The position numbers and the translations under genes are program-made. Positions 1 through 11,526 of a DNA stretch of 47,351 nt are shown here, one piece after another. This DNA is from Haplomitrium mnioides (lineage: Eukaryota > Marchantiophyta > Haplomitriopsida > Calobryales): contig JBNGIS010017767.1 in NCBI GenBank assembly GCA_049999725.1, positions 1-47,351 on the forward strand, read 5' to 3'. The stretch's first letter is position 1, and each line of letters starts with the position of its first letter. The notes below the pieces were generated by a model. The model was not told the origin of the DNA. It saw only the letters and a list, made by a program, of their open reading frames with translations, and did no database searches.

Positions 1-1500
1 AAAAAAAGTTCATGTTTTGAGTAGTATGTTCTCGGTTCAAAGTAGCGGTTGTTTTACTTCTATGCAAGAGAATCGACAGTAGATCTGCTATTGTTGAGAC
101 GATTGCCACCTTTATTTTTTGTCAATTGTGCAATCTGGTTCTTCTATAATTTTGTTGAGCATATGAAGGATGGCTCTTCGCTCTCGAGACTTACGTCACC
201 ATAATCAGAACATATGAGGCTCCAATAGCTGCAGTATCACTCCATTCAATGCTCTGCACATTGGACAAATCTTTTGCTCTCCTTGAAGCCTTCAAAAAAT
301 TTCCAGCTCTTCAACATTGCCTCCTTTATTACCCTCCTGTAGCTCTTGTTGGTTGTTAGGCTACTTTGATCAACCACGCTTTTGTAGAAAAGAAATGTGG
401 CGACGATTGTCTCAAACCAAGCTCACAAACTCTCGCATTTGCATTTGATCACTCGTAGTAATGGATCATCTTCAATAAAAATGTTGAATTCCATAAAGCC
501 AGTATCTATGAATCTCGTTGTGCCATTTCTTGGTCTAGTATGATTATGTAGCAAGTTGAAGTGAATTCTTCATAATTTTGTTGACTTCTTCCTCTTTAGG
601 TTTGACAAGGAGGAAATTGCAGCAATCTACAGTAGCTCGAAGGATTTGCTCGTTCTACACACCATTTTTTCTTGATCTGCAATAGTCCTTGCTATGTCGT
701 TGTCACTACTATTGCTCTATCATTTTTACCTCAACAGCAATGCCAATGTTCTCTTCTATATGCCAAAAAGCTCCTTACTTCAACCGTTGTTGCACCTTCT
801 CCGTTCACCTGCCAGTGAGCAGAGGAGAATTTTGTATCCTTAGCTTTGCTATTTGTAGTTGTTCTTTTTTGTAACCTCTCTAGTTTAGTAACATTTACGC
901 AACTTTTGATTGCTCAAACTCTGATCGAGTTCATTTGAACCTTCTAGTATCCCTTCATGCTCAAGCACCGGTCTCCTATTGCCCCAAAACATAGGAATTA
1001 GTCCCATAATTATCTCTCCATTTCACCAAAGCCATATATAAATATTTTTGCCCTTATACTTCTTTGACTAGCATCTCCTTTTAGGGTATAAGACTCCCCA
1101 ATATATCCTCACATTTAACTTTGGATAGACCTTGTCGAGGCTCTACCTTGGCCATTGTTTAGAAATAAAAATTAGGAATAGGCTGTACTCTGAGCAATAG
1201 ATTGTAGTTTGGCTGGCCTTTAACACTTAGATTAGTTCTATTTTTTAATTTTTTTTCTAATTTATTATTAAAAATTATTTAGTTCAATTAAAAATTCTTT
1301 GTCAAGCTAACCCTAACTTCTTCTTCTCCCCAACTAGCCAATTGCACAGTTCTTCATCTATACACACTTATATATTATAAACATTTATTTTACACAAAAT
1401 TGAGGCAATGCCACTTACTTCTTACCCCACCATGCCACAGAGTTACCCTTTTGACCTTTTTTGATCTTCTATCATTCCGTGTGTTTTCAAATTTGTTTAA
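1..1500. other. Unassigned repeat-like DNA, no gene seen
   Basis: This stretch is A+T-rich with short open frames broken by many stops on both strands. I could not match it to the retroelements or the two-gene unit elsewhere in the window. The last 250 bases are especially A+T-rich and border the recognisable gene 2 copy. It may be decayed transposon or intergenic sequence. No coding claim is made. Confidence 0.4.
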
Positions 1501-3125
1501 TTAATGAAGCTTTTCAAACAACAAACAAGAAGAGAATAATAATAACCTTTGATTTCAAAATCTAAAGCAATTGTTGCCTTTGTCGAGCTCCAAAACAGAT
1601 TTCTCTAACATCGATTTAATTGTTTTGCATGTTTCACAAAAAAAAAACAAATCTATTACGTTTTGGAATTTTGACATTTGGAAAATGCATCTCCAATTTT
1701 TTGTGAAACTAGAGAAACCAATAAAGCGATCAAGATCCTTCTCTTTCAAATAAGTTGTATAGTTGTTATAAACTTCCTATTGGGTAAGATTATCCAACAA
1801 ATTATGAACTTCGTGGATGGACATTCTCTCATAATATCATTGAAAAAAATTGTCCATCTACTCACGCACAAATACTTTGGTAGATAACTCTCTATTTCCA
1901 AAAGTGCCTCTAGGATCTACATACAATTGTACCATCAGGCAGAGTAAATCGATTGTCAAAGGTCGAATCTTTTCTTGGTATTATCTATTGCAATGTAATA
2001 TCTCTATTCTTTATGCTTTGCCAAAAGTATGCTTCTCTTATAGCTCTTAAGAAATTTGTCTTGCACAACTAGAAACAATTATTTCAACAATATGAAATTC
2101 TCCTCAATTTCAAAATCGATATCATATTGATCTTTTTCTTTATAAAGCTCTCGTCACAATGGAATTTTGGAAATGAATTGTCATGTAGAAGATTTACCCA
2201 TTTGGGTATTGGCTCAGATAAAGAACTCTTATGCTTGGCTGGTCAATTGGATCCATATACGAATCTAACCATTGGAGACAAAGCATTGTCTTCAAGATCT
2301 TGTGCATCATTGAAGATATTTTTTGATCTCCAGAAATGCTTTTTTGATCTTGGTAAGCAAATTGGAGTTGTAAGAGAACTTGATCAAGCTGAAATAGAGT
2401 CTTCACCAAAATCTTGAGCATAAAGAGTTGTCTTTTCCAAAACAATTGGAGCCCTTGGTGATAACTCCAAAGAAATATTTAGTGACTGAGAGACTCTTTG
2501 CTTGAATCATTGCTTAAACTCTCATGTGACGATTCCCCCAAACACTTTCCATTTTCAGAGGACTTTGCATTGTCGGTTTGAAGTCCAACTTGTGTAGAAT
2601 TCACTCATTCATTGAGTGTTGCCAATGGTGATAGCATATCACATTCAAAATTGAAGCAATCATCCAATTGTGTGCTTTTAGTCTTTTGAACAAATATATT
2701 TGGATCTTGGAATTTGGTTCAGTTGAAACAAAGTTCTGTTGGAGTGTCCAACCCAACACATGCATTAGCCCTAGTGTTTTGAAAATCTCCAAAAGGAGTT
2801 AACTTTGATCGCTTGACCGGCATGTTAGATCCAATGCATGCATAAGGTTGAGTTTTGGATCGTATATACATATATCGTTCAGCCCTTGATTCTATGCACG
2901 TATAAGGTTCACTCCTATGATCTTCACATGTTTGCGCTCTTATTAAATAAGTGGCATTGTTTTGCCCAAAATACTAGCCATCATACTTGATGCTTTGGTG
3001 CACCACCCTTTTCTCCTTAAAATGACTATTTGAAAGTATCTCGTATTGTTGTCCAAAAGTTTCACTTTTTTGACAACATGAATCTTGAAACTCTAATTGA
3101 TTCTCGCCTCTTAACACTCTTGCTA
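1500..3125 (-). pseudogene. Gene 2 of unit A: 5' part of a DUF7869-like gene, decayed
   Basis: Read on the minus strand, this is a degraded partner of the plus-strand gene at 30267-40885. The N-terminal exon (about 3125-2945) aligns with the 30267 exon, sharing the segment around MASILGK / MTSILGK. The block 2792-2601 matches 36945-37195 (ending VICYHHWQHSMNE versus VICCYH and HHSNNK). The block 1749-1555 contains FTKNWRCIFQMSKFQN, matching FTKYWRTHFPNVKIPKHN of the other copy, and both blocks end in F-stop. Frames shift between blocks and stops occur, so it is a pseudogene. Homology ends near 1500, so the DDE-like 3' half is missing. It lies head to head with gene 1 at 3577, about 450 bp between starts, as in unit B. 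Function is inferred only by relation to the fuller copy. Confidence 0.6.
2800..2945 (-). repeat. Intronic hairpin-core repeats in unit A gene 2
   Basis: This intron-like interval holds degenerate copies of a motif with the core ATGCATGCATAAGG or TATGCACGTATAAGG, spaced about 30 to 60 bp. It is the counterpart of the 30-bp array at 36795-36936 in unit B gene 2. The cores are nearly self-complementary. Confidence 0.5.
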
Positions 3126-3385
3126 TTTAAAAAATACAAATTAAAAACTAAAAAATTGAATGAATAATTTAAGTAGATAACCTTGATGCACATATATGGT
3201 TTTTTTTGGAAAAAAACTGACAAAACGACAAAATAGTACAAATCTTATAAAGGAATGGGGAAAAACTAGAAAGATAAAAATGAGGAGTGCTTTATGTACT
3301 AACTCTTTTTTCCACTATGCAAACCTACCTGTCGAGAGCTCCTTGAATAATTGTTTGTGAGAAAATATGTTTTTTGAATTTCAGG

Positions 3386-3393
3386 TATAAAAA
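3386..3393 (+). promoter_or_regulatory. TATA box of gene 1, unit A
   Basis: TATAAAAA lies 184 bp upstream of the gene 1 ATG (3577). The same octamer with the same flanks (tttcaggTATAAAAA) lies at 29996-30003 on the minus strand, about 180 bp before the gene 1 start in unit B. Conservation between two diverged copies at the same distance supports a real core promoter. Confidence 0.6.
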
Positions 3394-4011
3394 GAGTGAC
3401 AATAGAAAAGGTTTTTTCCATTGTTACAAGTGTAGTTACAAGATGGAGAGTTTTCTTATCATGGTCATTTTTGGATTTTTTTTGTCATTTGGCTAGTTTT
3501 TTCCCCTTTGGTTTTTCATTACCTCTCATCTTTCATTTTCAAAGTTCTATTTTTGTAGACTTTAGTAGCACAGAAAATGGCATCTCAAGCTACTACTCCA
3601 AACCATCACAACCAAAGCCCTATCGGTATGCTAATGTTCTCAATACAATTGAGTCAATAATACTAGCCAACAAATGGCTAGTTTGTTGTGGAACATAATG
3701 GGACATAAAGTATCACCTCTACCTTTTCCAAGACGAGGGTAAAAAGTTCAACATGGGCTTTTTGGTCCAAATTTCCATGATTTGAGAGGGGCACAAAGCT
3801 CACATCAAGCTCTTTGTATAGTTGGAGGATGGGATTGGTCTCTACAATGCCTCCTCAAAGAAGTTCTACTTCAATGAAATGAAGCCTTGGGATCCATTCA
3901 CTTCAAACCTTCACGAAGCATGCAAAGACGAGAAGGTAAAAAAGTCTTAACTCCTTTTTTTTTCGATCAAGAGCCCATGCTAGCATGAATTGAAGGGTTC
4001 TTACAAGCATA

Positions 4012-4480
4012 GATTTGAGAGTCTTTGTGAGCATGGACTCGTGAGTCTATGTGTGTATAGACTCGTGAGTTTATGCACATATAGGCTTGTGAGTCCGTGG
4101 ACACATATACTCATGAGTCCAATCGTGCTTATACTTGTGATTTCATGTGCATATAGACTTGTGGTGTCTATATCTGCAAGGACTCACGAGTCTATCTGTG
4201 CATAGACTCTTGAGTCTTTGCGAGAAAGGACTCAAGAGTCTCTACTCAGCTGGACAAATAAGTCCATGAGCGGATGGACTCTTGAGTCTATGCATATATT
4301 GACTCACAAGTCTATGTACAAATGGACTCACAAGTCTACACGCACATAGACTCACAAGTCTTAGTGCACTTGGACTCAAGAGTATTTGCACACAAAGACT
4401 CATGAATCAATGCACACATGAACTCATCTGTCCAGACGCATCTAGACTCGTGAGTCTATGCGTGCATAGACTCGTAAATC
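4012..4480 (+). repeat. 24-bp self-complementary tandem array, gene 1 intron 1 (unit A)
   Basis: About 19.5 copies of a 24-bp unit with consensus GACTCNNGAGTCYATG followed by CNYGCATA. Each unit contains two dyads, GACTCNNGAGTC and TATGCNNGCATA, so the reverse complement of the array is the same repeat in a shifted register. Spacing is 24 bp throughout, with one 25-bp unit near 4150. Units differ, yet both dyad centres often stay paired. The array sits in intron 1, in the same intron as arrays in units B and C. Because 24 is a multiple of 3, an 8-residue repeat can be read through it, but the position between splice sites argues against coding. Confidence 0.9.
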
Positions 4481-4584
4481 TTGTCATCAATTTTGTTTGG
4501 CTTTGTCTTTTATTTTTCAATGTAAGGATTTGATTCTAAGTTTTTTGGTGTTTCAAATTTCAAAGTTTTTTTTTCTGATTTTGT

Positions 4585-4684
4585 NNNNNNNNNNNNNNNN
4601 NNNNNNNNNNNNNNNNNNNNNNNNNNNNNNNNNNNNNNNNNNNNNNNNNNNNNNNNNNNNNNNNNNNNNNNNNNNNNNNNNNNN
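4585..4684. other. Assembly gap of 100 N
   Basis: Exactly 100 Ns, the usual placeholder for a gap of unknown length. It falls between the repeat array and exon 2 of gene 1, so the true array or intron may be longer and the exon 2 acceptor is hidden. Confidence 0.99.
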
Positions 4685-5990
4685 ATTTTGTCAACGTGTA
4701 CCTGGATGCAAATTGAATGGAAAGAGATTTTATCAAATTTGCTTTCACACAAAAGATTTTGAAAATCAAACGTGGGTTGAGCATGGCTAAATGTGTTCCT
4801 CATCCTAGTGCATCAAATTTTTCAATTGGAGCAACTAGTGTATCTATGGCTCCAAAGAAAACAAAAGCACTAGAGCCAACAGAAGGCTCAACAAAGAAAA
4901 AGTCTGCTTTGAAGAAGAAGTTGAGTTAAAGATAACCTGTTCATGAGGAGATGGTCTGTTTACCATCTTCTCCAAGCTCTTCTATGCTTGCTCCCTCTTC
5001 TTCCTCTTCAAGAAACTCTGAAGAAGAGGTTGAGCCTGAGCCCGTGCAACAACAACCAACTTTACAAGCAAAGCAAAAGGTGTGCAAAGGGGTTAGAACA
5101 TTTCAAGAGAGGGAATAGGTGGATTCTTAGACTACATCTGAGGAAGAAAAAAATAAAATTTTCAATTTTGCTATCCAGCATTGCACGGATCGTGAAGAGA
5201 CTATCACTATTTGGTTGGAAAACTTGAATATGCCTAAGCTTGGAATGAAAACTAGAGTACTTTCCAGAAAAAAACAACTAAACAAAGACTTTGTGGAGCT
5301 ACTTGTTCAGAGAATACTGACAAATAAGTACGTTTACTCATTTTTAATAGTGGTTATGGACCCAAAGTGTGGGTTGAAAGACAAGCCAAAGTTTGATATA
5401 AGAAACTCTGACAAGTACTAATACGAGATTGTTGGAGGCAATTGCAATGCTAATGTAGGGCAACTTTCAAAATGTAGAGTAAAGAATCTGATGTTGTTGC
5501 TATGCAATTGCTACATATAAGTGGGGCTCATACTAACAAAAGCCCAAATTTTGCTATTGATGACAACTATGACCAACAATACATGTTGGAGATGACCTCC
5601 ATTCAAAAGATCATGTATTAGCATCAGAGATATATAGAGAGCGAGATGATTTCATCCCAAAATTCAAAGAGAGAGTTGGGTTTGGAAACTTTGTCCACCC
5701 TTGAGAAGACCGTAACTTCTCAAGATAATTGGTTTCAATTGGCCTTCCATAGTGGAATTTTTGGAATGTGGGAGAAAAACTTGGTCAAATGCCAAAAGTC
5801 TAAAGCCAAAGGTTCCTTGTAAATGGAAGACATAAGTGGATGTCTTGGAAGTCTCTTCATGGTCTTCTTGACAAAATAAAAATTTATGTTTTAAAGAGAG
5901 TGGAAGCGAGAGAGCTTTCAATTGAAGAGATGTCTCAAGAACTAGAGAGATATAAAGTTTTGGCAGTAATGGTAAAATCGTTTTGTTCAG

Positions 5991-5998
5991 AGGTTTGT
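5991..5998. repeat. Direct repeat AGGTTTGT flanking the gypsy element, left copy
   Basis: AGGTTTGT occurs here and again at 17241-17248. The gene 1 exon reads through continuously if one copy and everything between is removed, as judged against the uninterrupted gene 1 copy near 45640. It is therefore the target-site duplication (7 to 8 bp, depending on whether the first A at 17241 belongs to the LTR). Confidence 0.75.
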
Positions 5999-6295
5999 CA
6001 CAACATTCCATGTAGTTTTCTATTTTTAGACATTTTAAGTTTTTTGTCTTTGTGCCTTAGTATATAAGGCCATGTACTCTCATCGAAAGGTTATCTTTCG
6101 ATGTCATTTTATTGATTGTATGAACCAAGAGGAGATTTGTGGTATTGCAGCTCTTGGAGAAGCGTGTATTACCTATGAACAAAGGTGCGCTAGTTCTGAT
6201 ATTGGAAGATCAACACACACAAGTTTGGAATTTCTTTGAGAAGATATCACTCAAAGAAAAGTACATCAAAAGATCTGTGAGATTTCTGTCATCCA
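5999..6295 (+). repeat. Left LTR of gypsy element, lacking its first ~131 bp
   Basis: 5999-6263 matches 16849-17114 of the right LTR closely, including the shared tract atgccatgtactctcatcg and the ending tcactcRaagaaaagta. It starts directly at the target repeat, without the TGTGAGCTC LTR start seen at 16718. The last 32 bases (6264-6295, ending CA before the primer site) are absent from the right LTR. An intact LTR would be about 428 bp. Confidence 0.8.
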
Positions 6296-6313
6296 TGGTA
6301 TCTTGGATTGTGA
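6296..6313 (+). other. Probable tRNA primer-binding site
   Basis: TGGTATC follows the CA that would end the LTR, matching the first seven bases of the usual plant initiator-Met-tRNA primer site (TGGTATCAGAGC). The rest (TTGGATTGTG) does not match, so the site is diverged or another tRNA is used. Confidence 0.4.
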
Positions 6314-9300
6314 TTGAGAAATCTCGTCAAGAAATTGCAAGCGTCCGTGGCATCTGAAAGTGCTGAAAGTTTGTGGAAGAAATTTTGTTGAAGACAGTGG
6401 TCTGTGAACCAATTGCAGAAATTTCTGATCATTTGTGTGAATAGCGGTTTGATGGTGCAAAAATCTGCTTGTTGGAAGATTTCTGTGTTGTAATTCTGTG
6501 CAGATTTGGCAGAAGAAAATCATTGTAGAAGAAAAATTTGTGGCTTGATTCTCGTTGATGTTGATGCGGTGCTCCAAGTTCCTTGAAGATCAGAAATATT
6601 GAGCATGGATTTGTGATATCCTTTGCTATGGCAAAATGCTCTAAGGATTCATAGAAGGCTGCTGAATTGTTGAGTGGCTAAGAGCACAGATTATTGTGCA
6701 AATTTTCGTTGAGCAAGGAGACAACATCAAATAGCCACGAAGAAGCAGAATTGAAGAAGAAGTCAAAACATTCGGCCAGTCGATTCCAATAGAGGTCGTA
6801 CTTGAAGAATCGAAGCATAAATCAAAGGTGTTTTCTGATTTGTGGTTGAGGAAAAATCGAAGAAGTATTTTTAGGGATTCGCTCGAGCAGCGAAAATCGT
6901 AGGAAACAAGAAACAATTTTTAGCAAGGCATTGTTGAGCATCAGCGACTGATGTTACAAGATTCTTTGAGCAGTGCATAGTCAAGTAAGATCTGCGAGCA
7001 GTGTTTTCCAGGAGGTTTGTTCCTCAAGTTTCTTCATCAAAGAGAGAACCTTGATTGTTTTTGGTTTGCCACAAGAGTTTTTGCTGGCTCATCAAATACA
7101 AGGGGCAGATCGTCAAGCAGCTGCAAACTCATCCAAGTAAGCAGCAATCGAGGGGCGATTTATCCAACGTGGGGATTCAGTCGACTTCTCAAGCAAAGGA
7201 GTTGCAGGCTCGGCTTAGGATTTGTCGAGTGAAGGGTGAGCTGTGAACAACTGCAGCCTACATTTTTGAGCAAGCAAAACCAGATTCAAAGTAGTAATTA
7301 GGGGGGGCGGAATCGCATGATGGCTTTGTGGTTTAATCATGAGCATATTCTCATCGAGTTACTCTTCAACAGAGCTCTTCGTCATGGATTTCTTCTCTGC
7401 ATTTTCCTCTCTTTGACAGGTTTGTTGATCATTTCAAGGATTTGGGAAGAAATCCTCCTATTCCAAATCTGCAGACAAAATTGTAGAGTATTTTTTGTCA
7501 AAGAGGAGCAATTGAAAGTCGTGGAGCTGCTCTCGTCAAATTGCAGCTCCCTGTTTGCTGGTGAAGACGAGACAATTGAGGAAGGTTTTAGGGATTTTTC
7601 AATTTCTTTTGTTGCTCAAAATTTTGTAGAAGGATTGGCAAGTGTTTTGAATCCTTCGTTGATGCTTTGGAAATCGTGGAGGGAAGACTTTTGTTCAAAA
7701 GATTTTCGATTTCAAGCACAGATTTCTGCGTCAAGGGCAGAGTTCATAGATAGATTTGCAAGAGCATAGGGATTTCTGTTGAAGAGGTCTCTAAATTTTT
7801 GTGTTGAGCAGCGAATTGTTGCTACAGAAGAGAATTGTTGAGTGCAAGATTGCGTTGAGCAGTTTTTGTGGAAGGGAAGGTTTGGTTTCTTCATCTGCAA
7901 TTTAGAGATTTGGGGAGCATCCTCGCTGCTCATAAAAAAATTGCAGATCACGAGCTGTGATTTCGAAGGGAAATGCAGTGAGCAGTCCTTGCTGCTCTAG
8001 TCTTGATCGAGGAGCAGTAGGGATCCCTTTGTGGAAGGCCTCAATCTTTGGTGTGCTGCAATGAATCGGCGAGCAACAATCAAAGAGCTGGATGTTGTCA
8101 TCAAGAACAAGCTGCTGCAGTCAATTTGTGTAAGGAGGCATTTAGGATCTTGCTCGAGCAGCAAATTGCTGCTCCAGTAGATCGCAAAACAAGCATTGGG
8201 TCTTGTTGCTTGAATGTTGGCAAACGGAAAACCAGAGAATAGAGGAAATTTCTGGAATTGTGGAGTAGAGTTCAGGATTTTGTCGAGCAGCTCAGTTTCT
8301 TTCTTGGACAGTAAATTTGCAGGAGCAAGGGTTTTGTCAAAGAGTACCTCTGATTTCTGGCTCAAAGGATTTGCAAGAGCAACATTTGGGCTTTTGCAAC
8401 CATTCAAGCAACGATTCAAGAGTTGACTCTTTGCTCAGATTTTGTTGAAGCAGCTTTGACAGTTTCTGGAGGCATAGAGCATTTGATGTGCTCGTGAATG
8501 ACCAGAAACTTTTTGAAGAAGTAGATATACTTTCAGCTGCATAGGATTTTGTTTATAAGGCCACTGGTGTCCTATGTCAAGTAAGGCATTTTGCTAAGGG
8601 CAATAGAGCAATTCATGGCGTACAGATTCTGGAGTAAACAGAACCTCTGATTTTGACTGCCAAAGAAGGAAGAACGGCTTACAAATATTCGTAGCTCTTG
8701 CAGGTCTTTCATTGAGCACCAAATTTTTCTTTTCTAGATTTCGGTGAGCAACCAAGCTCTACTGCAGAAGATCACAGAAAGGGTACTGCAGTGCCATGCA
8801 ATATTTTTCATTGAGCAGTTCTTAAGAGCAGAGAAAGAGGCGATTTACTATGTTTTGGGTTGAAGAGAACCTGGATCTGATCAAAGAAAGCAACATGCTT
8901 TGTTCCAAGGTAAGAATATAGATATGACAAACCAGATCTGACAACGGACAAGGAAGAGAGAAATTAGTCCAGAACCTTGCGCTAAGCTTTGTGACGGTGG
9001 TTGGAGGTGTACACCAGCAAGCTCCAAGTGCGCCAGTAGTTCTAGAAGGAGCAAGTTGCAGAAATTGAATCCAAGAAAGAAGCGACATTGACATTTCAGA
9101 AATTTGGTGAGAGGTTCAGAAGAGACCCCATTGCCAGAAGTCTATTTGCAACACAGCAGGGGTATTTGAACCAAAAACAGAATTAAAAACAGAATTTTCA
9201 GAAATATAATATTATAATAATTTTCTGAATTAAGAGGTGCTGAACTAGACCCTCCGTTGAGCGGTGCAAGGGTGGCACAAGTCCACCAGCACGCTCCTAG

Positions 9301-9783
9301 GGCGCAGGCTATCTAGAAGCCTAGACTTTTTCTGAAGTGAATCAAGAAAGTCCAAAAATTTGTTTGCAGAAAACCAAAGGTCATTCTACAATTCTTAAGA
9401 GAAGAGCGACAAAATTCTGTTTTGATTTATTGTCAATTCTGTTCTTAGATTGAAGGGAAGACCAATCAACTACAATTGGCCAGCAAGGTGTACCCTCTCG
9501 AGAAAAGAAAGAAGGGTCACTTAAACTGGTTTGCGCATTTCAGTCGACTTGTGAGCAAGTGGTTGAGTGGCAATAGCACAGCGTGTGAGCTGTGAGTGAG
9601 TTCAACTTAGCAGAGGTCAACACGGAGCCAGAGGGTGGAAGGTTGCAGTGCGGCATCACTCGCAGTGGCATCCAGTTTTGACTTGCAGTAAGAGCGACTC
9701 AACAGTTGGTAAGTGACCATACATCAGACGAAGAGGAGACAACTCTTCATATCACTTAGGTACATTCCTCGTTGTCTTGGGAT
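6314..9783 (+). other. Long gypsy leader with recurrent GAGCAG motifs
   Basis: About 3.5 kb between primer site and gag, unusually long for a gypsy element. Short variants of TTGAGCAG / CGAGCAGC recur many times (for example near 6885, 6967, 6987, 7808, 7855, 7976, 8153 and 8282). A diverged duplication is visible: caccagcaagctccaagtgc near 9010 resembles caccagcacgctcctagggc near 9280. Open frames such as 7317-7769 show no recognisable domain and are probably chance. Nothing else was identified. Confidence 0.55.
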
Positions 9784-11526
9784 ATGGATAAGATGTATGA
9801 GGCCACAAAAGGGTTGAGGAGGTTCTTTGGTGCAGTAAGCACCATTGATCTGGATGATTTCATCTAGGAGTTTGACACGTGGTGTGATCTGCAAACATTG
9901 TGAAACTCAGCTCTCTTTACACCTTTCATGGAATGGAAAGGTTTGTTTCAGCACTTGGAAGGGCCGCCTATGGATGACTACCATGAATTTAGGCGGGCTC
10001 ATTTGACTGAGATTGAGGAGTGGAGACAATATTGGTCTCCCACTTATGTTTCCATCACCTATGGTGGAAGGGCTAGTGCCATGTCCCTACAACCCATACA
10101 ACATCCTCTAGTAGCACTAGCCACAGTATTGGTGCTTCAGGGGCAGGAGGAGTTTTTAGTACACCTGTTCCAATCAGTGCAGCAGAGAGTGGAGGGGTTC
10201 CAATGTTTAACCATGTGGTTGAGTTTTTTGATCTTCTCAGGAAAAATTACTAGGCTATGCGGACAGACAAGCTGAAGAGTCTTCAGGAGTTCCAACGCAA
10301 AATTGGAGAGAGCTTGAGGGAAGCTTACACCAGGATGAGAAGGCTCATCAATGTCACGAAGGGAGTGATAGAGGCTCAGGCTGTACAATTTTGGTATTCT
10401 ATCCTTGATAGGGATTTGAGGAGGAGAGTGAGAGATGCCACCCTTATCAAGGATTATGATCCCACTCTTGCTATTGTGTTTACATTGTTAGAGCGCATAG
10501 AGCTTAACCTGGTGAATAAGAGAGTGATCACTGCAAGATTTCAAAAGGAAGCGCCAAAGTTTGTGTCTCCAACCACATCTACATCACAATCTGCACCACA
10601 TAAGGATCAGAAGGCTGGAGGGCAGTCAGCTTTGCCATCTTATATAGGTCAGTAGTCAGGTTGTTGGACCTGTGGTGGAGATCATATGTAGAGGCTATGT
10701 CCAGAGGCAAGGAAGCCACAAGAAGCACGTTCTGGAGATGCAAGTGCAGTTGGTCAGCAGCAATGTGACCATTGTGGGGTCATGGGTCACACCAGGGACT
10801 GATGTTTTTTGCTTCACCCGAAGTTGTGACAAGGAGGAGCTCGCTTATGTGAGCAAGGCAAAGGTGGGCAAGGTGGTCGTGGTAGAGGAGCATCACCAGC
10901 TGGGAGAACTGGGAAAGGTGCTCCAACAGCTACTGTGGATCCTAAGGATGCTAGGATTGCATAGTTGGAGCAGCAGTAGCTGCCATGACTACAGCTCAGG
11001 CGATGCCCAACTCTGGAGGTGAAGCCTCTACTTCATACGCAGCTGATGGAGATTTAGCTGGTATGGGATTTATGTGTGGGACAACCCACATTGATGCGTT
11101 TGCAGCGATGACCAGAGCGGCAGGCAAGGCTATTGAGCCTAGGAGAGCAGCAATGGAGTCAGATCCTCAGAAGGGGGATGCTCACCGGCAGGTAAGACTT
11201 CCACAATCATTTGAGTTGACAGATTTGGTGAGGACCACATCCATGCGTCTGACTTAGGCTTCCAAAGAGATGGAGAGATCAACCAAAGTGGAGGGGAGTG
11301 CATCTTCGGCTATGGAGATAGCCAAGTTAGTGGTCGAGAAACCATTGTTTTTAGCTAGGGATGTGTTGACTGGAGGAGTCACACCAGCTGAAGTGTTTAG
11401 GTTGGCAGCCAAACTATGTGGGGAGACTCAAGGTGCTACTTCTAGTATGGAAGTGAGACCTTTGAGTAGAGCATCTAACGCATGTGTCTCGTTAGAGGTG
11501 AGACATAACATGTTGTTGCGCCACGG
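9784..11526 (+). pseudogene. gag: gypsy gag with two CCHC zinc knuckles
   Basis: Gag packages the element RNA into cytoplasmic particles. The reading starts MDKMYEATKGLRRFFG at 9784, then continues after a TAG and a TGA with MEWKGLFQHLEGPPMDDY (9928). Near 10070 the frame shifts, and 10257-10655 contains the capsid-type stretch FQRKIGESLREAYTRMRRLI. Two zinc knuckles follow: CWTCGGDHM-stop-RLC (10662-10700) and CDHCGVMGHTRD-stop-C (10764-10805). A Gly/Arg-rich tail comes next, then a linker in another frame (10985-11526) rich in Ala, Ser and Thr. The stops within knuckles fall where Gln or Arg codons are expected, as CAG to TAG and CGA to TGA changes would produce. This is a decayed gag. Confidence 0.8.

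Larger units (their letters stand above)
3577..5998 (+). pseudogene. Gene 1 of unit A, exons 1 and 2, unknown protein, split by gypsy insertion
   Basis: I do not recognise this family. The start MASQA matches MASQT of the unit B copy at 29816. A one-base loss soon after shifts the frame into PSQPKPYRYANVLN and LANKWLVCCG. Exon 1 ends at 3935 (NLHEACKDEK before GTAAAA). Intron 1 carries a 24-bp repeat array and the assembly gap. Exon 2 resumes near 4685 and contains MERDFIKFAF, a Lys- and Ser-rich linker with acidic stretches, LNKDFVELLVQRILTNKYVY, DPKCGLKDKPKFDIRNSDKY and TVTSQDNWFQLAFHSG. Stops and frameshifts are frequent (for example 3698, 4929, 5419). The exon is cut at AGGTTTGT (5991-5998) by the gypsy element and resumes at 17249. 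The Lys/Ser/acidic linker looks disordered. No enzyme motif is evident. Confidence 0.6.

Noticed and set aside
3990-4205. Open frame encoding an 8-residue repeat protein (LVSLCVYR-like)
   Set aside because: It is a by-product of a 24-bp non-coding repeat between a splice donor at 3936 and the next exon. Other frames and copies do not keep it.
4012-4480. CRISPR-like array
   Set aside because: The 24-bp units are contiguous with no unique spacers, and the context is a plant intron.
7317-7769. 150-codon open frame in the gypsy leader
   Set aside because: No recognisable domain or conserved neighbour. It overlaps the GAGCAG-rich leader and is probably chance.
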